From Pyxicephalus adspersus (Eukaryota; Chordata; Amphibia; Anura; Pyxicephalidae): DNA of 64,000 nucleotides. The stretch is taken from positions 127,111,014-127,175,013 of the forward strand of contig NC_092858.1 of NCBI RefSeq assembly GCF_032062135.1. The letters are read 5' to 3'. Under the pieces are notes generated by a model, which did no database searches, was not told the DNA's origin, and worked only from the letters and a program-made list of their open reading frames with translations. The position numbers were made by a program, and so were the translations under genes. Position 1 is the stretch's first letter; every line of letters starts with the position of its first letter. This document shows positions 42,691-53,689 of the stretch, piece after piece.

Positions 42691-43665
42691 TAGTGCAAAA
42701 TAGCCTGGCATTTCCACAAATCAAGCCTACTACTTCAATACTTCAAAAAACAGTAATTAAACATAATAAACAATTTAAAATTTAACATGCCATATTTTAG
42801 TGAGTGTTTTTTTTTAACAGCAATAGTAATAGTAAGGGTGCTCTACAAAGATCTCAAACAACTTTTTGACTTCAATAGACCTTCTATCATTTATCAACAA
42901 TCTATTGACCACAGGCATCTTCTTACCTCCTTTCACCTTTGTTGAAAACCTCATTCACATAGTAGGCTTTTTATTGGTTTGATATACCGTTATTTAGCAA
43001 ATTGGTAAAAAGCAGATCTAGTAGACACACTAACCATTGACTACAAATAATAATTCTCTAATGACCATCACTAAGAGGATTAGAAAACAAATTAAAGTGG
43101 CTATGGGAAGTACAGAAATGTTTTCAGAGTGTAGCTGGAACAGGTGTTCCCATACAGCTCCCAGCAACTGACACCTTGCCAGCCTCTCAGTCATCCTTCC
43201 TGCTGCACTGGTTCTTTAAAGTGAGATTGTGTATGGTACGTATCCCATTCTGCCTGCCAAATTTCATCCCTGTGTATCCAATTGTTTTCCCCTGCAATCT
43301 TCATCAGGGGATTGTGTATGGTACGTCTCCCATTATAGATGAACTTATTTCACCAATTTAGATCTCCCCAAAGATTTATCTGTTCACTTTCCCTTTGTTC
43401 CAGCTGAGTGATAGTTTTTGCCCTGCCAACCCGTCCCCTACCCAGGTTCAACTGATATCCCAAATTCCTTGTTACTCCCATCAGTCCATCCATATTCAGG
43501 GCCCAAAGCATTTCTATTTAAACAACAGCCAAGGTCACGTGGGGACCCTAGACACGTACCCAAATATTAGGTGCTAAATTATAAGTGCGATGGAAATTAA
43601 TCCAGGAAACAGAAGAAGGAATTGGACATTCAATTATATTCTGCAACTCATATCTCTTGCCTATG
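42691..43665. other. Intergenic stretch with one short duplicated phrase
   Basis: The phrase gattgtgtatggtacgt followed by tcccatt occurs at about 43224 and 43312, with the intervening text unlike. No coding is recognised. Confidence 0.4.
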
Positions 43666-44347
43666 TGTCAAGCACGGAGAGACAGGACCACTAGGGGGCC
43701 TATGGAGGTGGTGCGAGCCCTGAGAAGGGCCAGGGAGTCTAAGCCATAACCAGGTTTGCGGTGCAGGTTATGGCCAGGTTGCGGTCCTTGGGCACACCAA
43801 AGTGAGCAAGCACGGTACCAAATCTCCAGGCAGGAGGATAGTCAAGGAAATCCCAGGTCGACACAGGCAGCAGGCAAGGGAGGTCAGGTCACACGCCAGG
43901 GGTCAATAGCCAGGGCTCCAGGAGACAGACACTAGTAACGCAGGGGCCACTGTGGGCACAGGGAACACTGGAACAGCAGGAGGCACAGGAGACTCAGGGA
44001 TATCCATAGGCAGACAGGAACACAGGAACAGCACAGGGAAGTTGGCTGGGAACCAACAGACTGGACAACGAGGGGTTAACATAGGGGCTTGACACAGGAA
44101 ACACTGGCTTAGGCAGCAGGTTCACAGAACTAGGGAGCTAGGCACTAGTAACTTGATGCATTAACACAGAGTGGAGTCTGAGAGCAAGCTAAATAGCCAG
44201 GGCCAGTAAAGGGGTTACTTCCTGATTTGCCAGCGGCATCGACGGAGTGGATAAAGCCTGGAAACAGAGGCACGCCCAACATCAGAACTGCCCACATGCG
44301 CAGGAGAGAGATGCCTGTGTTTTAGTGAGGAACAGGTAAGTGTGACA
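43666..44347 (-). mobile_element. Probable Gypsy-type solo LTR
   Basis: The block begins TGTCAAGCACGG and ends GTGTGACA in plus; read on the minus strand it is a TGTCACAC...TTGACA unit of 682 bp, with TG/CA ends as in LTRs. Its composition and the phrase gcccaaggaccgcaacctgg resemble frog Ty3/Gypsy LTRs I recognise. A clear target duplication and an internal region are not seen. Two diverged relatives lie at 51430-51960 and 54540-55070. Confidence 0.5.
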
Positions 44348-44630
44348 CGTTGGACTGATTCATCATTAAGCATCCACCTGGACTCCAATACAACCTCTAC
44401 TGCTGCCATTCTGAACTGCTATTTCACCAAGCCATGTCTGTGACTGACATCTTATCCCACTCCTGGAAATCAACAAGCTTATAAGCCTCACTACAACCCA
44501 TATTACAGAACCTGCTCACATGGACTGTTTGCCACATTGTTTATTGTTCTCAATTATCTGGTAAAATTATCTGTAAAACTACATACTCTTTGCTGGCACT
44601 ATTCCCTCTCCCCCTCAGTCTCATAATTGA

Positions 44631-44837
44631 TTGTCTCTCTGCTCCTTCACTCTCCTGCTTTCTCTGTCTGTGCTCCTGCACCTTTTTTCTCAACTGCTAC
44701 TTTCTAGTGACATCTCACCCAACCCTGGTCCCCCCCACAGCACCCTACTTCCCTACACCTTCAGCAAGATTCTCCCTTTTCCTAACCTCATCCCCATTCA
44801 CCTTACCCATAAGTTCTTACCCCTAGCAATCCTCTAG
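44631..44837 (+). pseudogene. LINE N-terminal segment with 2A-like motif
   Basis: A 68-residue open segment with a leucine-rich hydrophobic stretch (residues 8-25) followed by DISPNPGP at residues 27-34 (44709-44732). The DxxxNPGP core resembles 2A ribosome-skipping motifs, although Ser replaces the usual Glu. In related LINEs such motifs sit near the start of an ORF. Confidence 0.5.
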
Positions 44838-44843
44838 CAGTCT

Positions 44844-45533
44844 ATGAAGGCCAGATCTGTTGGCAATAAATTAACCTCCATACACAACATTCTCCTTTCT
44901 AAATCTCTGAATTTCCTGGCCCTCACTGAAACTTGGCTTTCCTCCTCAGACTCTGTCTCTTGTGCTGCTCTTTCCTATGGAGGCCTGCACCTTACACATA
45001 CCCCTAGACCTGGCAACAGAGTAGAGGGTGGTGTGGGTCTCATTCTCTCACCTAACTGTACATACAGAGTCCTTCCTACCCCACCCTCTCTCATTTTCAC
45101 TTCATTTGAAGTCCACTTTATCCATCTTTTCTGCCCCCCACCCCTCAATGTTGCTGTTTTCTATTGCTCCCCCGGCCCAGTATCACAATTTTTGGATAAT
45201 TTTGCCTCCTGGCTACCACACATTCTTTCCCATGGCCTGCCCACCCTCATTCTTGGTTACATTAATGTTGCAGTGGACGAGCCCAAACATCCTTCCTCGG
45301 CCACACTGCTCTCCATTACCTCCTCTTTTGGACTCACACAGAACATAAACGGCCCCACACACATTGCCAGACACACTTTAGACCTGGTATTTTCCAAACT
45401 CTGCAACCTCACCCACCTTGAAAACTCCCCATTTCCCCTTTCTGATCACAACCTTATCACCTTCAACCTATCGAACTCTTGCCCTCCCTTTGCCACATCC
45501 CAGACCTGGTCATTGGCAGAGAGATATCTGTAA
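44844..45533 (+). pseudogene. LINE endonuclease domain
   Basis: A 229-residue open segment of an apurinic/apyrimidinic-type endonuclease. The start (MKARSVGNK) fits the usual N-A-R-S-like entry; ALTETWLS carries the catalytic Glu; SDHNLITF is the C-terminal SDH box. The GDFN-type motif is altered (LILGYINVAVDEP), losing the Asp, so activity is unlikely. The frame breaks at 45533. Confidence 0.8.
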
Positions 45534-46402
45534 CCTTGACCACAACCTTTTCTCAAACTACCTTTCGTCCCTAACCCCCACTCTCTCTAAAATCACATCT
45601 CTGGATAAAGCTGCCACTCAGTTCAACCACACACTTTTTGGCTCTGGATAAAGTTTCCCCTGCCTCCCTCCACTACCTCCATCCTGCTAACCCCCGACCC
45701 TGGCACAACAATCACACCAAACAGCTACTAAAGTCTGTTCGTGCAGCTGAGCGCAAGTGGTGGAAATCTGGCCTCAGCGCTGACTTCATGGACTACAAAG
45801 TCAGACTACAACAGTTTACCACTGAACTCATTGTCACCTAGTAAAAGAATTTCTTCGCTGTCATTTCCTCTCAAGATTCCAACCCACGCAGCCTCTTCTC
45901 AACAATTGACTCCCTCCTATACCCCACCCCTTCACCCCCTCACAACAACCTTCTCTGCCCAATACATAGCCACCTACTTTAGAGATAAAATTGACAAAAT
46001 CAAGCATGATGTCTCTGCTCACCGAACCACTCCAACCATACCCACCCCTTCCACCTGTAAATCATCACGGGCCTCCCTCAGCCCTGTTACTGTGGACGAA
46101 GTCTTAACTCTTCTCTCATCATCTCCATCTACTACCTGTCCGCTTGACCCAATTTTTCTCTGATCTACTCCATGCCCAGTCCTCCACCCTGGCCCCCGCC
46201 CTAGCCAAACTATTTAACCTCTCCCTTTCTACTGGTATGTACCCCTCCGCTTTCAAACATGCCATTATTCTCTCTATCCTGAAGAAATCTCACTAGACCC
46301 CTCTATACCTTCTAGCTACCATCCTATCTCCCTCCTCCCATACAATTCCAAACTTCTTGAGCGCCGATTGACTCAACGATTACCTGAGCACCAACTCTCT
46401 TC

Positions 46403-46981
46403 TTGACCCTCTCCAGTCTGGCTTTCGAGCTGCCCATTCCACCAAAACTGCCCTTACTAAAGTGGCCAATGACCTCATCAGAGCTAAGTCTCAAGGCAAC
46501 TTTTCCCTCCTCCTTCTCCTTGATCTTTCCTCTGCTTTTGACACCGATGATCTCCCCCCTGTATTACAAATCATGTGCTCCATTGGTATCAGTGACACTG
46601 CTCTCTCTTCAGAACATTTCCAGGTCCTGTCACTTTCACCTACGCAACATCTCCAAAATCCTCCCCTACCTGTCCCCAAAGACCACCAAACTCCTTGTAC
46701 ACGCACTTATCATCTCTCGTCTGAACTATTGTAGCCTCCTCCTCTCTGGTATTCCACTGACCCGACTCTCTCCTCTACAATCTATCATGAATGCTGCAGC
46801 TAGACTCATCCATCCTTCCCTCCGCTCCTCTTCTACTGCATCTCTTTGCAGTTCTCTTCATTGGCTTCCATTTTACCTTAGAAGAATCACATTGAAGCTA
46901 CTGTGCTTTGCCTTCAAATCCCTCCACATTTCTTGTCCCACCTTCCTTTATGTCCTGGTAAAAAAAAAAATACTCCCCTAG
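46403..46981 (+). pseudogene. LINE reverse transcriptase remnant with internal deletion
   Basis: Overlapping frames give [14 protein letters not shown] at about 46418-46459, then [13 protein letters not shown] (catalytic motif A) near 46510-46545. Soon after comes the thumb/C-terminal text [30 protein letters not shown] and LHWLPFYLRRITLKLLCFAF. The segment that normally bears the YADD/FADD box is missing, which implies a deletion. Confidence 0.8.
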
Positions 46982-47642
46982 CCGCTCTCTTCGCTTTTTC
47001 CAACGACCTACTACTGGCTTCCTCACTCATAACCTCATCCCACATTTGGCTCCAAGACTTTTCTAGAGCTGCCCCGACTCTCTAGAATAGCCTTCCTCAT
47101 CCTATTCAGCTTGCTCTTACTTTCTGCTCATTTAAAAGAGCACTCAAACCCCATTTTCAAACTTGCCTACCCATCTTCTTTTGTCTTTTGAAACCATCAC
47201 TATTTCCCACCACTACATGTCTCCCCCCTTGATGTGTGTTACTTCCCCCACCTCCTAGATTGTAAGCTCTTCGGGGCATCGTCCTCTCCTCCTGTGTCAC
47301 TGTCTGTATTCGTCTGTCATTTGCAACCCCTGTTTAATGTACAGAGCTGCGTAATATGTTGGCGCTAAATAAATCCTGTTTATTATTATTATTATTAATG
47401 ATATTAACACTGCACAACAACAATTTTGCTACTGAGAATAACACATGTGATTTACATAAAGTTATAGGCGTGCTATTGCTGTTCAAATGGTTGGTAATTG
47501 GGTAATGTATTTTTACATGGGAACATTTTAACAGTTGCAGCTACCACTATGCCTGCTGCTGCCTCAGCTGAATCACGCCCCCTGGTGGCATGCATGTTCC
47601 AGCAGTGGTTGGGCAAGTCAGTGAGCTGACATCAGAAGTAGG

Positions 47643-47650
47643 TATATAAG
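47643..47650 (+). promoter_or_regulatory. TATA-like box upstream of the broken gene at 47736
   Basis: TATATAAG lies 86 bp before the ATG at 47736, within a segment that could be the element's own promoter. Placement is suggestive only. Confidence 0.3.
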
Positions 47651-47735
47651 GCAAGATGGACAAAGGGCATGTCCCTAGTGCGAAATCTTATTGGATAGTA
47701 CAGCTAGGCCATAGTGAGTTTGTTTTGAGCTAAAG

Positions 47736-48942
47736 ATGAGTAGGCGCAGCTGTGTTAATAAACCGGACAATTTTTGCTACATTTGTGGCAATTATACCCC
47801 TGATCAATGCAAGAACCTAACCAAGAGGGTGGGATTTGCTTACAAGTATTACTTTGGATGTGAAATTGGAGATGAGGATAAAAGCTGGGCACCTCATATC
47901 TGCTGTTAGGTGTGTTACGTTGGCCGTATTCGTCCCCCGTTGTCCTTCTGGTGCCCGCAGGTATTGGGGACATGTCTTTTCCCTCCGATCTCCTTCTGTA
48001 CTGATGTGAGTGGCCTGATGATGGAGTTAGGTTGCAAATACATACCAGAGCAGTGGAGATTGTTCATAGACTCGAGCAAAGCAAGTTTGAGAGCTGTATT
48101 GCTGCATAAAGGTAACGAAAAACCTTCTGTTCCTCTTGCTCATGCTGAGGGAATGAAAAAGACATACGCATCTATGGAGGTCATTTTGAAGTTGATTATT
48201 CAGAACACAAGTGGAACATTTGTAGTGACCTGAAGGTGGTAGCACTCCTTCTTGGCCTGCATTTGGGATATACAAAATATATGTGCTTTCTATGCCTGTG
48301 GAGCAGTTGTGATGACAGCAACCATTACAAAGTAAATGAATGGCCACCCAGACACACACTGTTGGCCAGTACAATGTGAAGCATAAATCACTCATTGATC
48401 CTCAGAAAGTTTACCTTCCACCACTTCATATTAGATTAATGAAAAACTTTGTCATTGCAATGGAATGTGAAGATATGAATTTTCAGTATTTGAAGGACAA
48501 GATTGGAAAAGTTATAACAGATGCTAAACTGAAAGCAGGCATTTTTGTTTGTCCCCAAATCTGCAATTTGATGCGTGATGCCACATTCAGAGACAAACTC
48601 AACCCACTTAAACTGGCTACTTGGGATTCATTAGTGCTAGTTGCACAAAACTTTCTGGGCAACCAGCGAGCTGAAAACTATGCTGAACTGGTAAACAACA
48701 TGCTAACAGCATACCATCAACTTGGTTGCCGAATGTCACCTAAAATTAATTTCTTACATTCCCATCTGAACTTTTTCCCTCCAAATTTGGGTGATGTGAG
48801 TGGTGAACAAGGGGAGAGGTTCCATCAAGACATTTCTGTTATGGAAACAAGATATCAAGGCCGGTGCAACCCCAACATGATGGGTGACTACTGCTGGTTT
48901 CTGCAACAGGAGACAGCGGAGAGCCACAAACGCAAAAAGTAA
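47736..48942 (+). pseudogene. Broken gene of an uncharacterised transposon-like family, DDE-like residues
   Basis: Frame 1 starts MSRRSCVNKPDNFCYICG (Cys-rich start) and runs 57 codons to a stop at 47907, then continues in the same frame through WRLFIDSSKASLRAVLLHKG. The reading then shifts to another frame (48221-48375: CSDLKVVALLLGLHLGYTKY, CFLCLW) and to a third (48340-48942: HIRLMKNF, then HSHLNFFPPNLGDVSGEQ and GERFHQDI, ending in KRKK). I know related sequences as recurrent uncharacterised proteins in arthropod, hydra and frog genomes. Asp in FIDSS, Asp in CSDLKVV and Glu in SGEQGERFH are candidate DDE-type residues; this assignment is an inference. No terminal repeats are evident. It is not functional here. 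Confidence 0.6.
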
Positions 48943-49429
48943 GTGCCTGAAACACTTCTGAAATGTACATGTGTGTTGAACAAGGACTCGGGTGAATTAT
49001 GTGTTTTGTATATGTTGTTGCAACATACAACCACGTTTTTATAATGTCATGGAACTATGAGGCAAAAGTTTGTTATGCAAGGAGATTAAATATTAACTGT
49101 GGAACGATAGAATGTAGCTATTTGCCTCTATACGCGTAATTAAGATCCTGACGTCCTAGGCAGATTTGGATTCAGCACACCTAATTTAGTATAGGACACA
49201 TGGATTAGACCAAGTAGCAGACATTATTTATTGTTTTGTGATGCAGTGTAATAGTTCCACACTTAAAAATTACAAACAGGCAGCTTTTTTTTATTGCAGA
49301 AGGGACAGGCGATGACCTGACATCAGGAAGCAGATCAGGCCACCACCTGTCTATCAGGTAAAGATGAATGGGTGGCACTCACAAGGCAGCGAGGACATGT
49401 ACATGCAATTGAAAAAATTAGATCAGACA

Positions 49430-49603
49430 TTGACCTTAGACTGTAATAAAGATTAACATACATAACATTAACATATGACTGAGGTAGAGACATTAAATTG
49501 TGAGCTCCTTTTAGGGACAGCTAGTGACATGACTGTGGACTTTGTAAAGCTCTGCGTAATATGTCAGTGCTATATAAATATTGTGTAATAATAATAATAA
49601 TTA
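49430..49603 (+). repeat. V-SINE 3' fragment
   Basis: Carries acattaaattgtgagctcct, agctagtgacatgactgtgg and ctgcgtaatatgtcagtgct, ending in AAT repeats: the 3' half of the 41534 element, without the pol III boxes. Confidence 0.7.
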
Positions 49604-49924
49604 CGGAGGTTGCTTGAGCCTCTGCAAGGAATTGAGCAACCAAAAAAAAAATTGTGTGTGGAGGATATCTCTGTCTTCACACAGAACCTGGTAGGTCCTG
49701 GTCCTGATTATCTTTTTCCCATTGAACCATTTCAGTGTTATAGAAGGCACCAAAATAGATAAGGAGATGGTCCAGTGTCATTTATTGGTTAGTGTCATTG
49801 GCATTTTATTTGGCATTTATTTGTCCAATAAGTCAGATTGATAAGGTAATAAAATTTGCTATCAACGTTTCATGGCACATTAGTGCCTGCTTCTTCAAGC
49901 CCTAGTGTAGCAGGTATTCATTAA

Positions 49925-50215
49925 CCTCCCAACCGCTAACCCTGTACTTTTTCGTGCAAAAATTTTTTGCAACTTTCGATAACCCCGTACTTTTTCGCTT
50001 ATATTAAAATCCCACTTACCTGGTCCCGCTGTGCTCATCCAGTGTCGGGTCCGTGTTCCAGCATCGGGTCCGTGTTCCAGCGTCGGGTCCGTGTTCCAGC
50101 GTCGTCCTCCAGCGTCGGGTGCCGTCTCCTATACCAGCAGGACCGGTAAGATGCCGGCCGGCATCTTGTGTTCCGCCGGCCGGCCGGCTTCTTATACACA
50201 TACAGTTCTGTGACT
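49925..50215 (+). repeat. Family B fragment with local tandem duplication
   Basis: Starts ttaacctcccaaccgctaac and contains cacttacctggtcccgctg, as do the 22187 and 53270 copies. It carries a 20-bp tandem repeat (about 50043-50105). It ends in the palindromic gccggccgg cluster near 50155-50190. Confidence 0.55.
50043..50112. repeat. 20-bp tandem repeat (tcgggtccgtgttccagcg unit)
   Basis: About three consecutive copies of a unit reading tcgggtccgtgttccagc with one-base changes, followed by a degenerate fourth with tcctccagcg. It creates overlapping short ORFs on both strands, none a gene. Confidence 0.75.
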
Positions 50216-51429
50216 GAAAGAAAAGACATACCCTATTCCAAACAGAGGGAGTGCTGTCGTTTGTCAGCAGAAAGATTTATCAAGTACACAATCAATTTGT
50301 AAACTGAGATTTTATAGACATAAAAAACACGATTGTGTAAAATTCAAACTTTAAAAATATATGAGTGTAAAACCATTAGCTATAACCCTTCTAAGTGTTC
50401 CAAAGAAATGCTTCTGAAGACTGTGCTTAGTGATTTCATCATATTGTAAGCATTACAATTACTGTATATTTACTGTACAACAGTAAAATTCACCAACAGT
50501 TTTGTGCATCATTTAACAAATAGTTAGTCCTTCCTTATTACAAATCTGGGATACATAAATATAGCAGCATGTCTCCTTCCCCCATCCATAGCTTTTTACT
50601 TCCTCCTATTCAACACTCAGGTTACCCTCCTCTTCATTGTGTAGCCAGGTACATGATTTACTTTCAAAGCCATGCAACCCTTCATTTTATGTCAGCAACT
50701 ACCAGCCTACCCTGAAATAATACAATATCTCTGGTTGTATATGTATATTCGCATAACACCTTGTAAAAGCCAGCCCACTTATCCAGTAGGTTTTCCAAAA
50801 TAAGGCACAGCTTGGCCTAAACATTTACATTCTTCTCTAATCAGTGCATTATTTTCCTGGCTTTGCCTGTTAGGGAATTTCCAACTAAAAGATATACAGT
50901 ATATGAACTCTCTTAAAGCAAATTAAATGAAATTATATTATCATGTTCATCTAGGAGCTTTAAAAGTAAGGTGCACCCCAGCTGAACCCAGATTTCAAAT
51001 ATTCTATAGATAATTCCTTGGGTAAACCTGGGTTTCCTCTAAAAGAAAATTAGGTGAATTCCCAAGCCTTTGTTGCAGGTGATTCCATAATAAAGCCCAC
51101 GCTTTCAAGATATCCTTGAAGAAGGATGTACAGTATACAATACTCACAGATATTCATTTTTCTTTCTTTATTCTTAATTTTTTTTTTACTCTAGATCAAT
51201 AAAATTATTGTTCTGTAGTAACTATACAAAAGCATTTCATAGGGAAAAAATGCTTTGTTTGGGAGTCCCAAGCCAATCCTTCTAGACTTTACTATAGTAG
51301 AATTAATTCTGCTTCTTTTCACCCTCTAAAGGAAAAGCCTTTACCCTTTTTTTAATCTAAGCTTATTTCCAGGGAGATGTATAAGTGCAGAAGATTTAAT
51401 CAAATACATATGTATAAGGCCCTGGTTCC
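50216..51429. other. Intergenic stretch without recognised feature
   Basis: AT-rich sequence with small indels and no family I can name. Confidence 0.4.
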
Positions 51430-51960
51430 ACACCAGTGCTCACCAGATTCCAGTCCCCCAATCTGTAATCCCACAAACTGTACTTTTCGCCTATATCAAG
51501 TCTCAGGAGGCTGGTTGCAGTGTCCCAGCACATAGTTGCCCCCAGGACTTGCAAGAGTGCGCAAGAGATGGCATGTGGCAAAGGACTGTCAGAGGACCAG
51601 AAGCCAACAGATAAGGCAGTACCAGGATTCCAGCAGAAACAAATCCAAAATACTGAGCCAGAGGTCATACAGAGGTAATTCATCCACCAGACAAGGTATG
51701 CAAGGGAAAATACAAAAGCTGGGTCAGGGTCACAAACACAAGGTCAGTCCAGGCAGCACACAATCTCATGGTCTTATAAAATCCCCTTCAACTATGCACA
51801 GCCTCAGAGTGAGGGCTGGGGATGCCAAGAAAATACACCTTAGACTGCACGGCTAAAGGGAAGCAGGAGATGTTGCCATTTTTTTTTCTCCATGCTGCTG
51901 CAAATTACATCACTGGACTGAATAAATGGGGTGTGATACTGTGACACTGGTAACAGCACA
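51430..51960 (-). repeat. Diverged LTR-like repeat
   Basis: Shares aaggtcagtccaggcagca and the run of cagg-rich phrases with 54540-55070, and is broadly like the 43666 LTR. Ends are unclear. The ORFs at 51396-51856 look repeat-derived. Confidence 0.4.
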
Positions 51961-52393
51961 CAGCTGGTTAGATAAGCGTCTCCTAACAATAAATCCTTTT
52001 AATTTATTCTGATTAAGCATGCATGGCATGTTGACCAAAAAATTGCTAACCCTTCTCGCTCTTGAAAACAGAATCAATAATTGCTACTAAGTTAAGATCA
52101 CTAGTCCTATGCCAATTATTTGCTGGAGATAATTTTATAGCTTGTAAATTAGATATTTGCACAGTGGTAAAGTCATACTTCAATTGCACTGATGCACCAA
52201 TTGCATAATCGTAGAGCCTAAATCTGAATTAGGAAACTCAATGACTGCCTGATCAAAAATGGCTTCATCGCAACCTGCAAGGCTATGTTTTCTTTTTAGA
52301 TTTAGTTACCTGCTGCAACTTTGCTTGTACCTAATATCTGCCTATGAGTGCTCTAAGCTTATCTCCTGATATCTGATGGCCTCTGGATACAGC

Positions 52394-52801
52394 TTAAGGT
52401 GCGTACACACTTCCAATTTTTATCGATCCAATCGAACGACGAACGATCGATTGGGCAAAAAATCGTTCGTAAAAAAGTAACCAACGACGCCGACGAACGA
52501 GGAAACTCGTTGGAAACAAACGACCGGACCGGCGGATCGGATTGGACGACGATCGTTGAACATCGTTCGTGTGTACGGTCGTTCGTTGATCGTCCATGGG
52601 CTGAGCATGCGTAATGAACGAACGTTCGTTCACTTTCCTGTCGTGCACATAGTTCCTCTATCGCTCAAACGATCGTATCTATTGTGTGTACAATATCTAC
52701 GAACGATCGTGTCGTTATCTCTATGTGCAGGATCGGTGCTATACGATCGTTCGTCGTTCGTTTTCCAACGATAATAATTGGAAGTGTGTACGTAGCTTTA
52801 G
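52394..52801. mobile_element. CpG-rich palindromic MITE with GTACACACTTCCAATT termini
   Basis: The left end ggtgcgtacacacttccaat is repeated in reverse at the right (aattggaagtgtgtacg). The left flank is TTAA; the right flank is a degenerate TTTA. The interior is packed with ACGATCG and CGTTCG motifs (at least five CGATCG). Overlapping ORFs on both strands are a result of the palindromic content. Confidence 0.75.
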
Positions 52802-53171
52802 ACTTTTTTTCTGGCTTCTGTCCACAGTTTTTCCTATCTTGTATTTTCTTTTGTAGACTAGACTGAGATCTGGTCCTTCCCTATGATAGCATTGTGTTAT
52901 GGTCTGGACTGAGTTGTCAAAGTTTTTACAATTCAAGCAATCCTGGAAATGGCACTCTATATGATCAACATCCACACCATCCACACCACACCAGCTGCTT
53001 TTCAAAATACGTTTACACTGCTGCAGCTTGCCACTTCATTTGCTGATAATACCAAGATACAACATAGCTTTTTACACAATTCTTGTGGTATTGGGTCAAA
53101 CATATACTTTATCCCAGGTGAGCCATTGGGTGACTCTGGGCTTCTGGTGTGTTGCTGTACCTGCCTACTTT

Positions 53172-53395
53172 TGTGGGGTAAAAAACAACAGCTGAAAGCA
53201 GTACCCCGAGTAACAATCGGGGTAGCTAAAAAAAAAAAAAGGATAAGGACTTACCTGGTCCCACCGGCATCCTCCAGTGTCCTGCCCATCCTCTGGCCAT
53301 GTCCTCTAACTCCGATCAGTCCCCAGACGAGTGCGCTGACGTTCCCCAACAGTTCCTGGTGACGTCGGTGTGTGCCTACTTTTGTGAAGTTCCTT
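53172..53395 (+). repeat. Family B-related fragment
   Basis: Shares ggacttacctggtcccaccg, gcatcctccagtgtcctgcc and gacgtcggtgtgtgcc with the inverted copy at 56470-57003. Confidence 0.55.
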
Positions 53396-53689
53396 CTAAT
53401 TCACTGCTTTTTTGATGAGTTTTTACACAAAATGTTTTTCTTTCTAGACTTGCACTACTTTTTGGCTAAGAATTTGTAATAATATTTGGACAGTTGGCCT
53501 TGGTCTTGTAAAGTGTCCCCCAATTCATCCCAATCCATGTGTAAAAATGATGTCTTATACTACCTGAACCACTGTTCCACAATTTAATCCTGGTGAATCC
53601 TGGCATTGTCATCTTAGAATATACCCGTGCCATAAGAGAAGAAAAAATCCATTGATGGAAAAACTTGGTCATTTAGTATATACAGGTAT

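Larger units (their letters stand above)
44348..47398 (+). mobile_element. L2/CR1-type non-LTR retrotransposon, defective
   Basis: Running 5' to 3': a short leader; an open segment with a hydrophobic stretch and 2A-like motif (44631-44837); an apurinic endonuclease domain (44844-45533); a broken linker; reverse transcriptase pieces (46403-46981); and a 3' UTR with agattgtaagctcttcgggg, gcgtaatatgttggcgct and an ATT-repeat end. Reverse transcriptase and endonuclease mediate target-primed reverse transcription in intact relatives. Stops, shifts and a deletion leave this copy dead. It may start just inside the LTR-like block. Confidence 0.85.

Noticed and set aside
44215..44409. Minus-strand 64-residue frame next to the LTR
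   Set aside because: Sits in the LTR-like block without coding similarity.
51396..51856. Possible gene in the 95- and 106-residue frames
   Set aside because: Both lie in the diverged LTR-like repeat shared with 54540-55070.
52394..53005. Overlapping open frames on both strands with repeated Arg/Ser/Val patterns
   Set aside because: They arise from the CGATCG/CGTTCG-rich palindromic element.
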